From Entoloma clypeatum (Eukaryota; Basidiomycota; Agaricomycetes; Agaricales; Entolomataceae): a stretch of DNA of 64,000 bases. The stretch's first letter is position 1; each line of letters begins with the position of its first letter. The notes below the pieces were generated by a model that did no database searches, was not told the origin of the DNA, and worked only from the letters and a program-made list of their open reading frames with translations. Shown in pieces: positions 1-9,075 of the stretch. The translations under genes were made by a program, and so were the position numbers. Location: positions 2,852,001 through 2,916,000 of the forward strand of contig OY751485.1 in NCBI GenBank assembly GCA_963565915.1, written 5' to 3'.

Positions 1-1
1 G

Positions 2-166
2 CACATTGACGTGCGATTCCACTTCGTCAGAGAAAAAGTATCCGAAGGCATCATTACGGTTGAATTCATCGAAGGAGTGAATAACCCTGCAGACCTTTTA
101 ACTAAGAATCTAGGGAAAGTCCTCTTTAGCAAGTTTATCCCGTACTTCGGATTACTTAAAAACTAG
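2..166 (+). CDS. Ty1/copia Pol, C-terminal RNase H end (partial)
   Basis: The open frame runs from the window edge to TAG at 164-166. It encodes the end of a copia RNase H: HIDVRFHFVRE followed by a GxxxPADLLTK block, the usual last conserved motif of Ty1/copia polyproteins. The rest of the polyprotein lies outside the window. The fragment is followed by a purine/G run and an LTR, so this is the 3' end of an element on the plus strand. No stop or frameshift is seen in the ~55 visible codons; whether the whole element is intact cannot be judged. Confidence 0.85.
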   Translation, partial: HIDVRFHFVREKVSEGIITVEFIEGVNNPADLLTKNLGKVLFSKFIPYFGLLKN

Positions 167-224
167 ACGAAAGAGTACCTATATGGGAAAAAGTAAGATG
201 TATTTAGAAGTATGTACTAAATAT

Positions 225-231
225 GGGGGGG
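225..231 (+). other. Polypurine tract of the copia element
   Basis: A run of seven G immediately precedes the TGTTGAA LTR start at 232. This is where plus-strand DNA synthesis is primed in LTR retrotransposons. Confidence 0.6.
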
Positions 232-541
232 TGTTGAAACTTTTCCATCACGTAGATTAGATTAGATTAGATTATATCACGTGACCTTTACACATCTTCG
301 ATTACATACTTATTTGGTTGGTACAAACAGTAGTACGGTATATAAGACCAGGAAACTGTCAATATCAACAAGTTGTCTCTTGACTCTTAACCAGCTCCAT
401 CGCTCTCACCAGCCTCAACCGCTCTCACTAGCCTTACCCCCTCCAAACCATGTAAGTGACCATAGCGGTATCGTAGAGTACTTCCACTGTAGCTATGTTG
501 CTCAGTACACCTGTGGCTAGCGCCCAGGTGGAACTTCAACA
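232..541 (+). repeat. 3' LTR of the copia element (310 bp)
   Basis: It begins TGTTGAA directly after the G-run and ends TTCAACA at 535-541, a 7-bp terminal inverted repeat typical of LTR ends. Inside are about four tandem GATTA pentamers (254-273) and a TATATAAG box near 340, consistent with an LTR promoter. The matching 5' LTR is outside the window, so target duplication cannot be checked. A small ORF at 281-520 lies in the LTR and is not considered a gene. Confidence 0.8.
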
Positions 542-731
542 ATATATGCAGCACTATACTGGTTTAATAATGATAATGTTGGGTAGATACATCACTGAAT
601 TGTGAAAAAGCGCAACTTAATAGAAAGTGAACCACTTCACAGATGTCTCTCATATTTTGGATGATTGAAATAGACATATATTCGAGTAATTCCACTGAAG
701 AAATAGTTGAGATGATGCCTGGGTCAGTAGG
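542..731. repeat. Diverged unit of the ~159-bp repeat, left flank of the gypsy element
   Basis: No gene is visible. The stretch ending at 731 (a TATATTC..CTGAAGAAATAG..GATGCCTGGGTCAGT pattern, read with gaps) resembles the ends of the ~159-bp units at 7311-7790. The gypsy element therefore appears to sit inside that array. The match is by eye and diverged. Confidence 0.45.
727..731. repeat. Target-site duplication GTAGG (left copy)
   Basis: GTAGG directly precedes the LTR start at 732 and recurs directly after the right LTR at 7298-7302. A 5-bp duplication is the expected size for Ty3/gypsy integrase. Confidence 0.9.
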
Positions 732-1100
732 TGTTACGGACTAACGACTACGGACGTATATGCTTACCTTTTCACTTTTACTCATCGGCCCCCGCTTACA
801 CATATCGTATTATACTTTATTTCCTTTAGTATACTTCGCTCCCACGCTGACTCACTTTCCGCAGCTGTCTGACTCATTCCGCAGTCAGCTTACTCATTAG
901 TGCATAGCCTTCCGCAGTCGCCTTACTCATGCGCACTGCCTTCCGCAGTTACTGACTCATTCGCTACCGCCTATAGTCAGTACCTATATAAACCTCTAGT
1001 ACTGTAGTAGATTCCTTAGATTTAGCAATCACTTTGCTCTTCGCCTTTCCACTTCCTGCATACTCTGCCCGAACCTTGGAACGGTTTGTTAAGCATAACA
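732..1100 (+). repeat. 5' LTR of the gypsy chromovirus (369 bp)
   Basis: It starts TGTTA and ends TAACA (5-bp inverted ends). A run of imperfect ~30-bp repeats built on TTCCGCAG plus ACTCAT lies at about 845-965. It includes three TGACTCA heptamers (848-854, 870-876, 953-959). A TATA box follows at 985-992. The right LTR is the same apart from about 12 changes, several clustered at about 995-1012, just before the predicted RNA start. Confidence 0.95.
985..992 (+). promoter_or_regulatory. LTR TATA box (TATATAAA), predicted RNA start near 1018
   Basis: TATATAAA lies 33 bp upstream of 1018, the first base of the sequence complementary to the primer site. In Tf1 the primer is the very 5' end of the mRNA, so this spacing is what self-priming predicts. 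The counterpart in the right LTR is 7180-7187. Confidence 0.65.
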
Positions 1101-1102
1101 AG

Positions 1103-1113
1103 TTGCTAAATCT
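1103..1113 (+). other. Self-primer binding site (complementary to 1018-1028)
   Basis: TTGCTAAATCT, two bases after the 5' LTR, is the exact reverse complement of AGATTTAGCAA at 1018-1028 in the LTR. The latter is repeated at 7214-7224 in the right LTR. An 11-nt perfect match between the RNA 5' end and the site next to the LTR is the arrangement known for Tf1 and the sushi group, where cleaved RNA primes its own reverse transcription. No 3'-CCA-tRNA complement was recognised here. Confidence 0.8.
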
Positions 1114-1891
1114 CGTTAGGTTCGCCCAGAGCAAAGAGAGCAACTACCAGACGAGTCAAGACGTCGCGCTTCTTTGAAGACTTCACCAGTAACCCATTCA
1201 GCACGCCAGAAGCCCGACAGGAGGAGCTAAGTCCTCGAGACAGTATCGATTTTACGCTTATCCAGCAGTACATCGAATCGGAGATCTGTCGCATCCTACA
1301 GCAGGTGCTTGATGAAGAACTAGACAACGACGAGCATCGCCCCCACAGCGAGATAGCAGAGAGCATCCATCTTGCTCGGCAACACCAGATCGCGCGTTAC
1401 AACGCCCGACAGAACGAACTCGAAAGCTTTCGCGTTCAAGAAGGACCTCAGACAGGTCGGATCACAGAGATCAGAGAGTTTATCGGTGTTCAGACAACCG
1501 TTATCAGAAGATTGATTAGGACGCTCACATCGAGACGTCCCAGAGCCGCATCACCACGTCTTACTCGAAGCAGCAGATCTACGCCCACTTCACCACGGAC
1601 GAGCAACAGACCGAGTACAACCGTTGGGCACGAAACGAGAGACTTGACCCCTTCTCGCGACCAACAGACGCGCAGGAACAGAGATTCCTTAGAGATCTAC
1701 AGAGGAAATACCCCGAACGTTTTGCCACCGATTCCGCCGACGAGTCCCCTGACGAATTTACTTTTGACTCCGCGCAGTCAGATACCGAACAGACGCCTAG
1801 AACAGGGACTAATTTTCAACCCCTACCTGTATCCCGAACCCCATCTTCATCCCAACAATCCGACACCCCTCCTACTCCGCAGGTTCTAGAC
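1110..1891 (+). pseudogene. Probable N-terminal Gag region, split between two frames
   Basis: Upstream of the ATG at 1892, one frame is open from 1110 to TAG at 1887-1889 without any ATG. The frame of gag itself is open from about 1519 into 1892 and encodes acidic, Gln/Asp-rich sequence running into the gag start. Both have the hydrophilic composition of a Gag leader. Either Gag was longer and suffered a frameshift or lost an intron signal near 1480-1520, or this is untranslated leader. The reading is tentative. Confidence 0.35.
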
Positions 1892-2758
1892 ATGGCAGAA
1901 GCACCGACAGTACAAACAATGGATACATCCAAGATCATCAAAGATCCTGGGATGTTCAAAGACAGACACACCTTCGACGAGTGGTGGAAAGCCACCAAAT
2001 TATACATCAGGTTCCAGAAGGGACTGTCCGACGATCAGAAGATTCTTGCGGTGTTATCCCGCATGATGGAAGGATCCGGTAAACACTGGGCCAGCAACAA
2101 GTTAGACGACCTTGCCACCGATGGCGAGAACATCACCTGGTTAGGATTCTCAGACGACATCGCTACGCGATTCTCTATTGCCAACAAGTCGGCAGCGGCC
2201 AAGGCGAAACTCGAAGTCCTGAAACAGGAGAAACGCACCATCGACGAATTCTTGGACGAATTCGAAGAGATCTTGAAGCTGTCAAACCTTGGCGAAGAAA
2301 CTGGGAAATACATCCTGGAAAAGAACGTCAACCGCAGAATTTCTGAACAAGTGGCTAGCGATGGCAAGACGTACACTGATTACGCAAAGGAGATCCGAAA
2401 CAAGGGACGACAGATGGAGGGACATGCATTAGTCATCCGAGGGGGTGGCGACACACGCACCGGATCGGGCACCACTTATGGTGGTCAAGGCAAAGCCATG
2501 GAGATCGACAAAGCAGGAGTAGCCCGTTGCTACAACTGTCAGCGCTTTGGTCACCTTGCCAAAGACTGCAAAGCCCCAAAGAAGAAAGATGGTCGTAAGT
2601 GTTTCAACTGCGACCAAGAAGGACATATCGCGCGCAACTGCCGCAAGCCGAAGAAGAACTCTGGAAAGATTAGGAAGGTGTCTGATGGAGATACTGATGA
2701 TGATGAAACCATCACCATAGAGACCGATGAGAAGGATTTTCCCGAAGGGTCCGATTAA
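1892..2758 (+). CDS. gag: Gag polyprotein (capsid and nucleocapsid) of the chromovirus
   Basis: This is a 288-residue ORF. The N-terminal ~170 residues have the pattern of the retrotransposon Gag domain (FxxWWKATKLYIRF, later DEFLDEFEEILKLS). Two CCHC zinc knuckles follow near residues 208-240: CYNCQRFGHLAKDC and CFNCDQEGHIARNC, which bind element RNA during packaging. The tail is acidic. The pol frame is -1 relative to gag and open from 2731, giving a 28-nt overlap compatible with -1 frameshifting, though no canonical slippery heptamer was found. The ATG at 1892 is the first in this frame after upstream stops. Confidence 0.9.
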   Translation: MAEAPTVQTMDTSKIIKDPGMFKDRHTFDEWWKATKLYIRFQKGLSDDQKILAVLSRMMEGSGKHWASNKLDDLATDGENITWLGFSDDIATRFSIANKSAAAKAKLEVLKQEKRTIDEFLDEFEEILKLSNLGEETGKYILEKNVNRRISEQVASDGKTYTDYAKEIRNKGRQMEGHALVIRGGGDTRTGSGTTYGGQGKAMEIDKAGVARCYNCQRFGHLAKDCKAPKKKDGRKCFNCDQEGHIARNCRKPKKNSGKIRKVSDGDTDDDETITIETDEKDFPEGSD

Positions 2759-5700
2759 ACGACGCTAAGTCGCGACCCTTATCCATTAAACGAACTTGCT
2801 TGCCTGGTGCAGCTACAGACAATATAACTTATGTTATCCCTGCAAAGCGAGCCGTTGCGTCAACTAAAATTGTCAAGGGAGATAAACCTCCGAAACGACG
2901 AGAGATCAAGCTGCAAGCTCAGATCAAAACACGACGAGGACCAAAGGCCATTCGACCCGAGGTTGATAGCGGATGTGAACGCACATGTATCCATCCCAGA
3001 ATAGTACGCGAACAGAACCTTCCCACACGTGGAATAAAGCCCATAGCAATCCTAAATGCGGATGGATCGCCGAACCGACAACAGAAAGCAGAAAAACTTG
3101 CCGAAGTCAAGCTGGACTTAGGAACACACCAGGAAACCATGGAAGCAATGGTATTGGACATTGGGAGAACGGACATGCTTCTGGGACATGACTGGTTGGT
3201 ACACCACAACCCCACAATCAATTGGACGACTGGCGCTGTAACATTCAACCGGTGCCCATCAACATGTCAAACCAAACACTCGGATTTCAGGGTTAACCTC
3301 AATGGTTGCAAACATCGGGTTCGCATGGTGGAAGTACGAGACAAGGACGCGCCCAAGAAATCGGATCAGAAATGGAAGCCCGGAGACCCCATATTGGAAG
3401 CAGTTACTCCCACACCACCTCCCACAACCAAACGACCCTCATACGTTGAACGTTTTGCCCATCTCTTTGAAAAAGAAAACTTTGACAAGATCCCAAAGGA
3501 AAGAGAATGGGACCACGGCATCGAACTTACACCGGACGCACCAAAGGAGCTAGGAGGAAACACGTATCCTATGACCCAAAAGGAGCAAGAAGAACTGGAC
3601 GAATTCATTGATGAAGGCCTGGCAACCGGAAAGATCCGACCGTCCAAATCCCCTTATGCATCACCCTGCTTCTTCATTAACAAGAAAGACGGTTCCAAAC
3701 GATTGGTACAGGATTATCGCACGGTCAATAAATTCACGGTTAAGGACAAATTCCCACTCCCACGCATCAATGACCTCTTGGATGTATTGAAGGACGCAGT
3801 CTACTTCAACAAAATGGACATCATGTGGGGATACAATAACGTGCGGATTAAGAAGGGTGACGAATGGAAAGCCGCCTTCCTGACCAGCCGAGGATTGTTT
3901 GAACCATTGGTCATGTTTTTCGGTCTCTGCAACTCCCCGGGAACGTTCTCTCGGATGATGGCCAGCCTATTCAGGGATCAGATCCGTCGGCGCATCTGTG
4001 TGATTTACATGGATGACATAGTGGTTATTGGTAAAACCAAGGAAGAACTCGCCCGGAACACCGAAGAGATCTTGCAGATTCTGTCAGACAATGACCTGTT
4101 CCTAAAGGAGAAGAAGTGTCTTTGGGAAGTAACGAAATGCCCCATATTGGGATATGTCGTTGGAGAAGGACGTGTTGAGATGGAAACCGAAAAGGTGGAC
4201 ACAATCCGGAACTGGCGAGTACCCACATCAAAAAAGGAAGTCCAGAGGTTCCTGGGATTTGCCAATTTTTATCGACGCTTCATTGAAGGATACTCAAACA
4301 TCGCAAAGCCACTCACAACACTTACGGGGAATACAGCATTCACATGGGGACCAGCGGCGCAAGAAGCATTTGAAGGTCTCATACGGGCAATCACGACGGC
4401 ACCAGTCTTGGCATTGCCCAAACCGGACGGACAGTTCAGGGTCAAAACCGATGCATCGGGTTATGCGATTGGAGCGGTACTTTCACAGAGACAAGACGAC
4501 AAGTGGCATCCTATCACGTTCTTGTCGCGGACCATGTCCGCGGCTGAACAGAATTACGAGATATATGACAAGGAACTCTTGGCAGTCATGGAAGCACTGA
4601 AGGACTGGCGACATTATCTACTTGAAGCCAAGGAACGTTTCGAGATCTTAACCGATCACAAAAACCTGGAGTATTTCCGGCGTCCTCAGGACCTAAACCA
4701 ACGACAGAGGCGCTGGAAGATGAAGTTACAAGATTATAACTTCGAATTGCGACATGTACCTGGGAAGACAAACGTGAAAGCAGACATCCTGTCACGTTTA
4801 CCCTGGTATGAGACGGAACTCGAGCCGCAGGATAGCGACCAAATGCTCAAGGAGGGGCTATTTTTGAAACGATTGGAATCAGAAGATGTGATACAAATGG
4901 AGATGTTCACGGAGGAACAATTCTTTGAAGGGGGTGAAACATCTGATTCCATCAAAATCGGAAACATCACAACCATCGAAAACCCATGGATCACATGCAT
5001 CAAGGCCTCGAATCGCATGGAGACAGAAGTAGCCCAGGGTCTGAAGAAGAATCCTCACTGGTACCAGCAGGAAAATGGCATCACCTACGCAGGAGAACGA
5101 GTCTATGTTCCACCAGACCCACAATTGCGCCAAGAACTGATGTTTGAAGCGCACGACGCACCAGTGGCAGGACATCCAGGACAATATCGAACACATGAAC
5201 TCCTCACTCGCACCTACTGGTGGCCCACCATCCTACATGACGTGAAGAAGTATGTGAAAGGATGTGACACCTGTCAACGTAACAAGATCAGCCGCCAAAG
5301 GAGACACGCCCCTCTACACCCTAACGCCGCGCCAAGTCAACCATGGGAAGACATAGGGATTTCGTGGGACCAATACCAGAATCTAATGGGAAGAACGCAA
5401 TTCTGGTCATCACGGACAGACATTCAAAGATGCTTCATCTCATCCCGACAACCATGGAACTATTGGCTGAAGGATTAGCCAAGATCTATCGGGACCAGAT
5501 ATGGAAGCTTCATGGAATCCCTAAGAAGATCATTAGCGACAGAGGACCACAGTTCGCCGCGAAGTTCATGGAGATACTTTGCCGCATGTTGGGAATCAAG
5601 AGAAACCTGTCCACTGCATACCATCCACAAACTGATGGACAAGCCGAACGATCGCATCAGGAAACTGAGGTGTTCTTACGAAACTTTGTCAACCATCTAC

Positions 5701-6404
5701 AAGATGATTGGGCGGAATGGATCGCAATCGCAGAATTCCAGTACAATGACAAAGAACATCAAGCGACAAAGTACACACCATTCTATCTCAACTACGGTCT
5801 GCATCCTTGGAAGGGAGAACTTGTGTTGGAAGACACCAATCCAGCAGCAAACGACTTCTTGAAAAAACTCAAACAGGCACGAGAAGAAGCCAACGCAGCA
5901 CTGAAACAGGCCCAGGATCAGATGAAGAAAACAGTTGACACACGACGAAGCCCGTCTCGGAATTACCGCATCGGAGACAAGGTGTGGCTGGAAGGGACTA
6001 ACATCAGGACTGATCGTCCCTCAAAGAAACTTGATGCCCTCCGACACGGACCGTTCAAAGTCCTAGAGAAGAAAGGAGCTAGCGCATACCGTCTTGATCT
6101 TCCCAAAACTTGGAAAATGATCCACCCTGTGTTCAACGAGACCCTGTTATCACCATACGAAACCCCGAAGTATGCCATTCAGAAAAAGAAGCCAGCCCCT
6201 GATCCGATCATTGTCGAAGGACGAGAAGAATACCATGTCTCCACGATCCTAGACTCTCGGAAATTCCGTGGAAAGATCCAGTACCTTGTCCAATGGGAAG
6301 GGTATGGCCCAGAAGAGAACACGTGGGAACCTCGGACTAATGTTCAGAATGCTCAAGACTTGATCCGAGATTTTCATTGGCAAAATCCATCGCGTCCACG
6401 ATAA
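2731..6404 (+). pseudogene. pol: Pol polyprotein (PR-RT-RNaseH-IN-chromodomain), frameshifted in integrase
   Basis: The first frame (2731-5478) holds an aspartic protease with VDSGC and LLGHDWL, a reverse transcriptase with YMDD (IYMDDIVVIG), RNase H with KTDASGYAIGAVL, and the HHCC integrase zinc domain (H..GHPG..HELL..YWW, then CDTCQRNK). Near 5356-5360 the frame changes. The integrase core resumes in the frame 5343-6404 with DFVGP, VITDRHSK and SDRGPQF (first two catalytic Asp) and YHPQTDGQAER (catalytic Glu). A GPY/F module and a C-terminal chromodomain (YLVQWEGYGPEENTWEP) follow. A 4-bp loss between repeated GATT units would explain the shift. The shift prevents full-length Pol unless it is a sequencing error. 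Confidence 0.92.
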
Positions 6405-6521
6405 AAGAACAAACTTTGAGAACCATTTTCCACATCGACTTCTGTCACATCGAGTTCCCCGCTCCAACTCTTCTCGCCCAACACACCGTTCTTCTTATAC
6501 CTTTCAAACATCATTTCTACC

Positions 6522-6890
6522 ATGTCCAACATCACCGCCGCCTCCACCGATGCTTCCGATATCAACCCCACCATCACCACCCTCATCGGCGAAGTGCTCT
6601 CCATGCGCGACCAGATCCATGCGCTCGAAACCTCCGTCGCCGACATCCTCCACCGGCAGATGCATATCCGCCTTCATACCCTCTCTGATTTACCAACCGC
6701 CCCCACCACTGAGGAGAAGCTCATCCTCAAAAACTATACCAACACCCTTGCTGTCGAGAATCGACGCCTTCGCCTCGCCGTTCGAGGTTTAGAGTTTGCC
6801 ACGGCGGTAAATGATGAACTGATAAAGGATTGGGGTAACCGAGTTGACCCTGCCTGGGCCGATCCAAATGGCAACGATGGATGGGAGTAG
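6522..6890 (+). CDS. Extra ORF between pol and 3' LTR, predicted coiled coil, function unknown
   Basis: This is a 122-residue ORF. Residues ~18-48 and ~85-105 have heptad-like hydrophobic spacing (ITTLIGEVLSMRDQIHALE; LAVENRRLRLAVRGLE), suggesting two coiled-coil segments, and the tail is acidic and Trp-containing. The ATG has a favourable context (CTACCATGTCC) and follows a 115-bp pyrimidine-rich leader resembling a fungal 5' UTR. It ends 20 bp before the polypurine tract, so it lies inside the element, at the position of env in retroviruses. It has no signal peptide or membrane segment and is not env-like. It may be captured host sequence or an accessory gene. No homologue is recognised. 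Confidence 0.5.
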   Translation: MSNITAASTDASDINPTITTLIGEVLSMRDQIHALETSVADILHRQMHIRLHTLSDLPTAPTTEEKLILKNYTNTLAVENRRLRLAVRGLEFATAVNDELIKDWGNRVDPAWADPNGNDGWE

Positions 6891-6910
6891 GTAGTCTGTG
6901 AGGACACAGA

Positions 6911-6927
6911 CCTTGAGGAGGGGAACA
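6911..6927 (+). other. Polypurine tract of the gypsy element
   Basis: The purine-rich stretch GAGGAGGGGAA lies immediately upstream of the 3' LTR start at 6928, the expected plus-strand primer. Confidence 0.75.
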
Positions 6928-7297
6928 TGTTACGGACTAACGACTACGGACGTATACGCTTACCTTTTCACTTTTACTCATCGGCCCCCGCTTACACATA
7001 TCGTATTATACTTTATTTCCTTTAGTATACTTCGCTCCCACGCTGACTCACTTTCCGCAGCTGTCTGACTCATTCCACAGTCAGCTTACTCATTAGTGCA
7101 TAGCCTTCCGCAGTCGCCTTACTCATGCGCACTGCCTTCCGCAGTTACTGACTCATTCGCTACCGCTCATAGTCAGTACTATATAAACCTCATGTACCAT
7201 AGCTACATTCCTTAGATTTAGCAATCACATTGCTCTTCGCCTTTCCATCTTCCTGCATACTCTGCCCGAACCTTGGAACGGTTTGTTACGCATAACA
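6928..7297 (+). repeat. 3' LTR of the gypsy chromovirus (370 bp)
   Basis: It matches 732-1100 with about 12 substitutions and two 1-bp indels. It has the same TGTTA/TAACA ends, three TGACTCA sites (7044-7050, 7066-7072, 7149-7155), a TATA box at 7180-7187 and the self-primer sequence at 7214-7224. Confidence 0.95.
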
Positions 7298-7302
7298 GTA
7301 GG
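7298..7302. repeat. Target-site duplication GTAGG (right copy)
   Basis: Identical to 727-731 and directly adjacent to the TAACA end of the right LTR. Confidence 0.9.
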
Positions 7303-7310
7303 TAGACACC

Positions 7311-7790
7311 AATCTCATCAAAACTCCGAAAGCGTCACAAAATCATTAATCTGGGCACATCCGCCCAACCAATTCATATCATCTTTCTCTCCCCTTGTTT
7401 GGTTCGTATATGGGTGGACTTATCCCAAGGAGATAAGACGTACAATGCCTAGATCAGTGGGTGGGTCCTAATCTCATCAAAACCCCAACACACCACAGAA
7501 TCATGAGTTCCAGCACAACCACTGCACAAATCCCTTCAGTCTCTTTTGCTCCTTTCTTAGTATCTATATGACTGTATTTTCACTATAGAAATAACATGGG
7601 TAATGTCTAGTTACAGTTCTACATCATAGCCCTCTCAAAACCCCAAAGCACACAAAAGTCAATTTATTTTGGCACAACCGTGGGATGGATTCCTCTTGTC
7701 CTACTTCTATGTTGTTTAGGAAGTATATGGAGAGATATTCACCACAGGAATAAGCCTGGAGCTGCCTAGTCTTATCTGGGCAAATGCCAG
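7311..7790. repeat. Diverged ~159-bp tandem repeat, three units
   Basis: Units begin with a CTCATCAAAACYCC-like motif near 7313, 7472 and 7632, at spacings of 159 and 158 bp. Each unit then shows ACACAAAATCA-like, GCACAACC-like, TATATGG and GCCTAG-type blocks in the same order. Identity between units is moderate. No ORF or gene is supported. The left flank of the gypsy element (542-731) resembles part of another unit, so the element seems to have inserted into an existing array. Confidence 0.55.
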
Positions 7791-8058
7791 CTCACCCAGT
7801 CTGACATGAAAATAAGTGTACAATACTTGTAAATACTCACCACAGGCATGTTTAGTCACAAGTTAGACTTCCTTTCTGGGTCATTCAACACATCCAAGAT
7901 ACATAGCATGGGCCAAGATTTACGAAGTTCAAACCAAGTTCGAACTTCAGGTTCAGGTTCAACCATCCATCAGCAAACCAGACATGTGCTAGGTAGCACT
8001 TGATAGCACTCCATAGTGGTATAGCACTGTAGCATACATTATTTTGTTTGTAGCACTA
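7791..8058. other. Gene-free spacer with short repeats
   Basis: No coding signal. It contains AGGTTCAGGTTCA around 7950 and several AGCACT..ATAGCACT motifs at 7985-8058 next to the second LTR element. Similar motifs recur on the far side at about 14400-14460 and 16300-16600. Confidence 0.5.
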
Positions 8059-8063
8059 CATAG
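8059..8063. repeat. Target-site duplication CATAG (left copy)
   Basis: CATAG directly precedes the left LTR and recurs at 14383-14387 directly after the right LTR, fixing the element ends. Confidence 0.85.
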
Positions 8064-8508
8064 TATTGCAAAGCACACCTATATATGCAGGGAAGCCTGG
8101 ATAAGATACTCACATCGGAGGCAAGAAGAGCGAGAAGAGCTTGAGTGATGAAGGTACTTGGTAAAAGTCCTATTATTGCAGATACAGATACATTGAGTAT
8201 TTATACCTACAAGGATGCGCACAGACCATGTACAAACAAGTACAAACTGAGTTCTGTCACAGAACCATAAACTTCACATATATGGTAATATGTGACTTAT
8301 AGTCATATAGTGTGACAAGCACATGATGTGACATAAGATGACATATGTTATGCACGTCTGACACATATCTAATGAGTCAGGGATCTAGAGCGAGTCTAGA
8401 TTGTTCTAAGTCTAGAACACTTCCATATGTAACTCCATATGGGAATACACATGTTTACTGGCATGTGATTGACTTGTCGAGACATCCGTCTAGAATGTAT
8501 TCTCAACA
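8064..8508 (-). repeat. 3' LTR (left copy) of the gag-only copia element
   Basis: In element sense it starts TGTTGAGAATAC (8508 downward). The other end is CTTTGCAATA, judged from the target duplication. The minus-strand TATA box TATAAATA is at 8198-8205. Confidence 0.9.
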
Positions 8509-8521
8509 CTCCCCCTCAAGT
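8509..8521 (-). other. Polypurine tract of the gag-only element
   Basis: On the minus strand this reads ACTTGAGGGGGAG immediately before the LTR TGTTGAG, a purine-rich primer typical of copia elements. Confidence 0.85.
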
Positions 8522-8853
8522 GTGATTCCGTCAGGTTTCAATACTTGTCTCACAAGAAGATATTCAAGCCCTAGTGAAGAGCCAAAATAAATGACAGCAG
8601 CCATAAGGGCGCTAAAGAGGATCTGCTGTGTCGTTTAGCATATGCTGTCATTTAAGGTCTTATCAGAGATCCATAAGTCTAATTCCAAAACAAGAATAGA
8701 CAGGTCTCATCAGAAGTCAATCTGAGATCAATAGATCATCAAAGGATAAAAATACCTTTGAGAGAAATGAAATAGCGCAATAAACATGCAGCCATAATGG
8801 TGCTTGAAGCAGCCAGTGTAGCGCTTAGAGCAGCCACTGAAGTAATTGATTAT

Positions 8854-9075
8854 TTAATTACTTCTACCACTATCTACTTTAGTTTTCCTTCGACGTTTCT
8901 TGTCGTCGGTGGTTGTAGCAGTGTTACTGCTAGAGGGCGATGAGGAAGCAGCGGCGGAGGCTGCAGTAGTGGTGGTGGTGGTTTTGCTGGCGTCGGTCAA
9001 GGCAACATGCGCCAACTGGTCGGCATGTGCGAAGCGAGTGTAGAAGGTGGTGGAGAAGTAGGCGAAGAATGCCAT
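8854..9075 (-). CDS. Small ORF inside the gag-only element, unknown
   Basis: A 73-residue ORF in a locally GC-richer patch of the AT-rich interior: a hydrophobic/aromatic N-terminus (MAFFAYFSTTFYTRF), a Thr/Ala/Ser-rich middle and a basic end (KKRRRKTK). An in-frame stop lies just upstream of the ATG. It is downstream of gag in element sense. No family is recognised and chance cannot be excluded. Confidence 0.25.
   Translation of the reverse strand: MAFFAYFSTTFYTRFAHADQLAHVALTDASKTTTTTTAASAAASSSPSSSNTATTTDDKKRRRKTKVDSGRSN

Larger units (their letters stand above)
732..7297 (+). mobile_element. Ty3/gypsy chromovirus (Tf1/sushi-like), ~6.6 kb
   Basis: Paired LTRs (732-1100 and 6928-7297), perfect 5-bp target duplications, gag with two CCHC knuckles, and pol in the order protease, RT, RNase H, integrase, chromodomain define a Ty3/gypsy chromovirus. 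Chromodomains steer integration toward particular histone marks. The primer site matches the element's own predicted RNA 5' end rather than a tRNA (Tf1/sushi self-priming). Pol has one frameshift in integrase, so this copy is probably not autonomous. An extra ORF lies between pol and the 3' LTR. The LTRs differ at roughly a dozen positions, so the insertion is not very recent. Confidence 0.95.

Noticed and set aside
281..520. 79-residue ORF in the copia LTR
   Set aside because: Lies wholly inside an LTR with a TATA box and shows no protein-family features.
6522..6890. Envelope gene of an errantivirus
   Set aside because: No signal peptide, membrane segment or glycosylation pattern, and only 122 residues. 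The predicted coiled coils do not resemble env.
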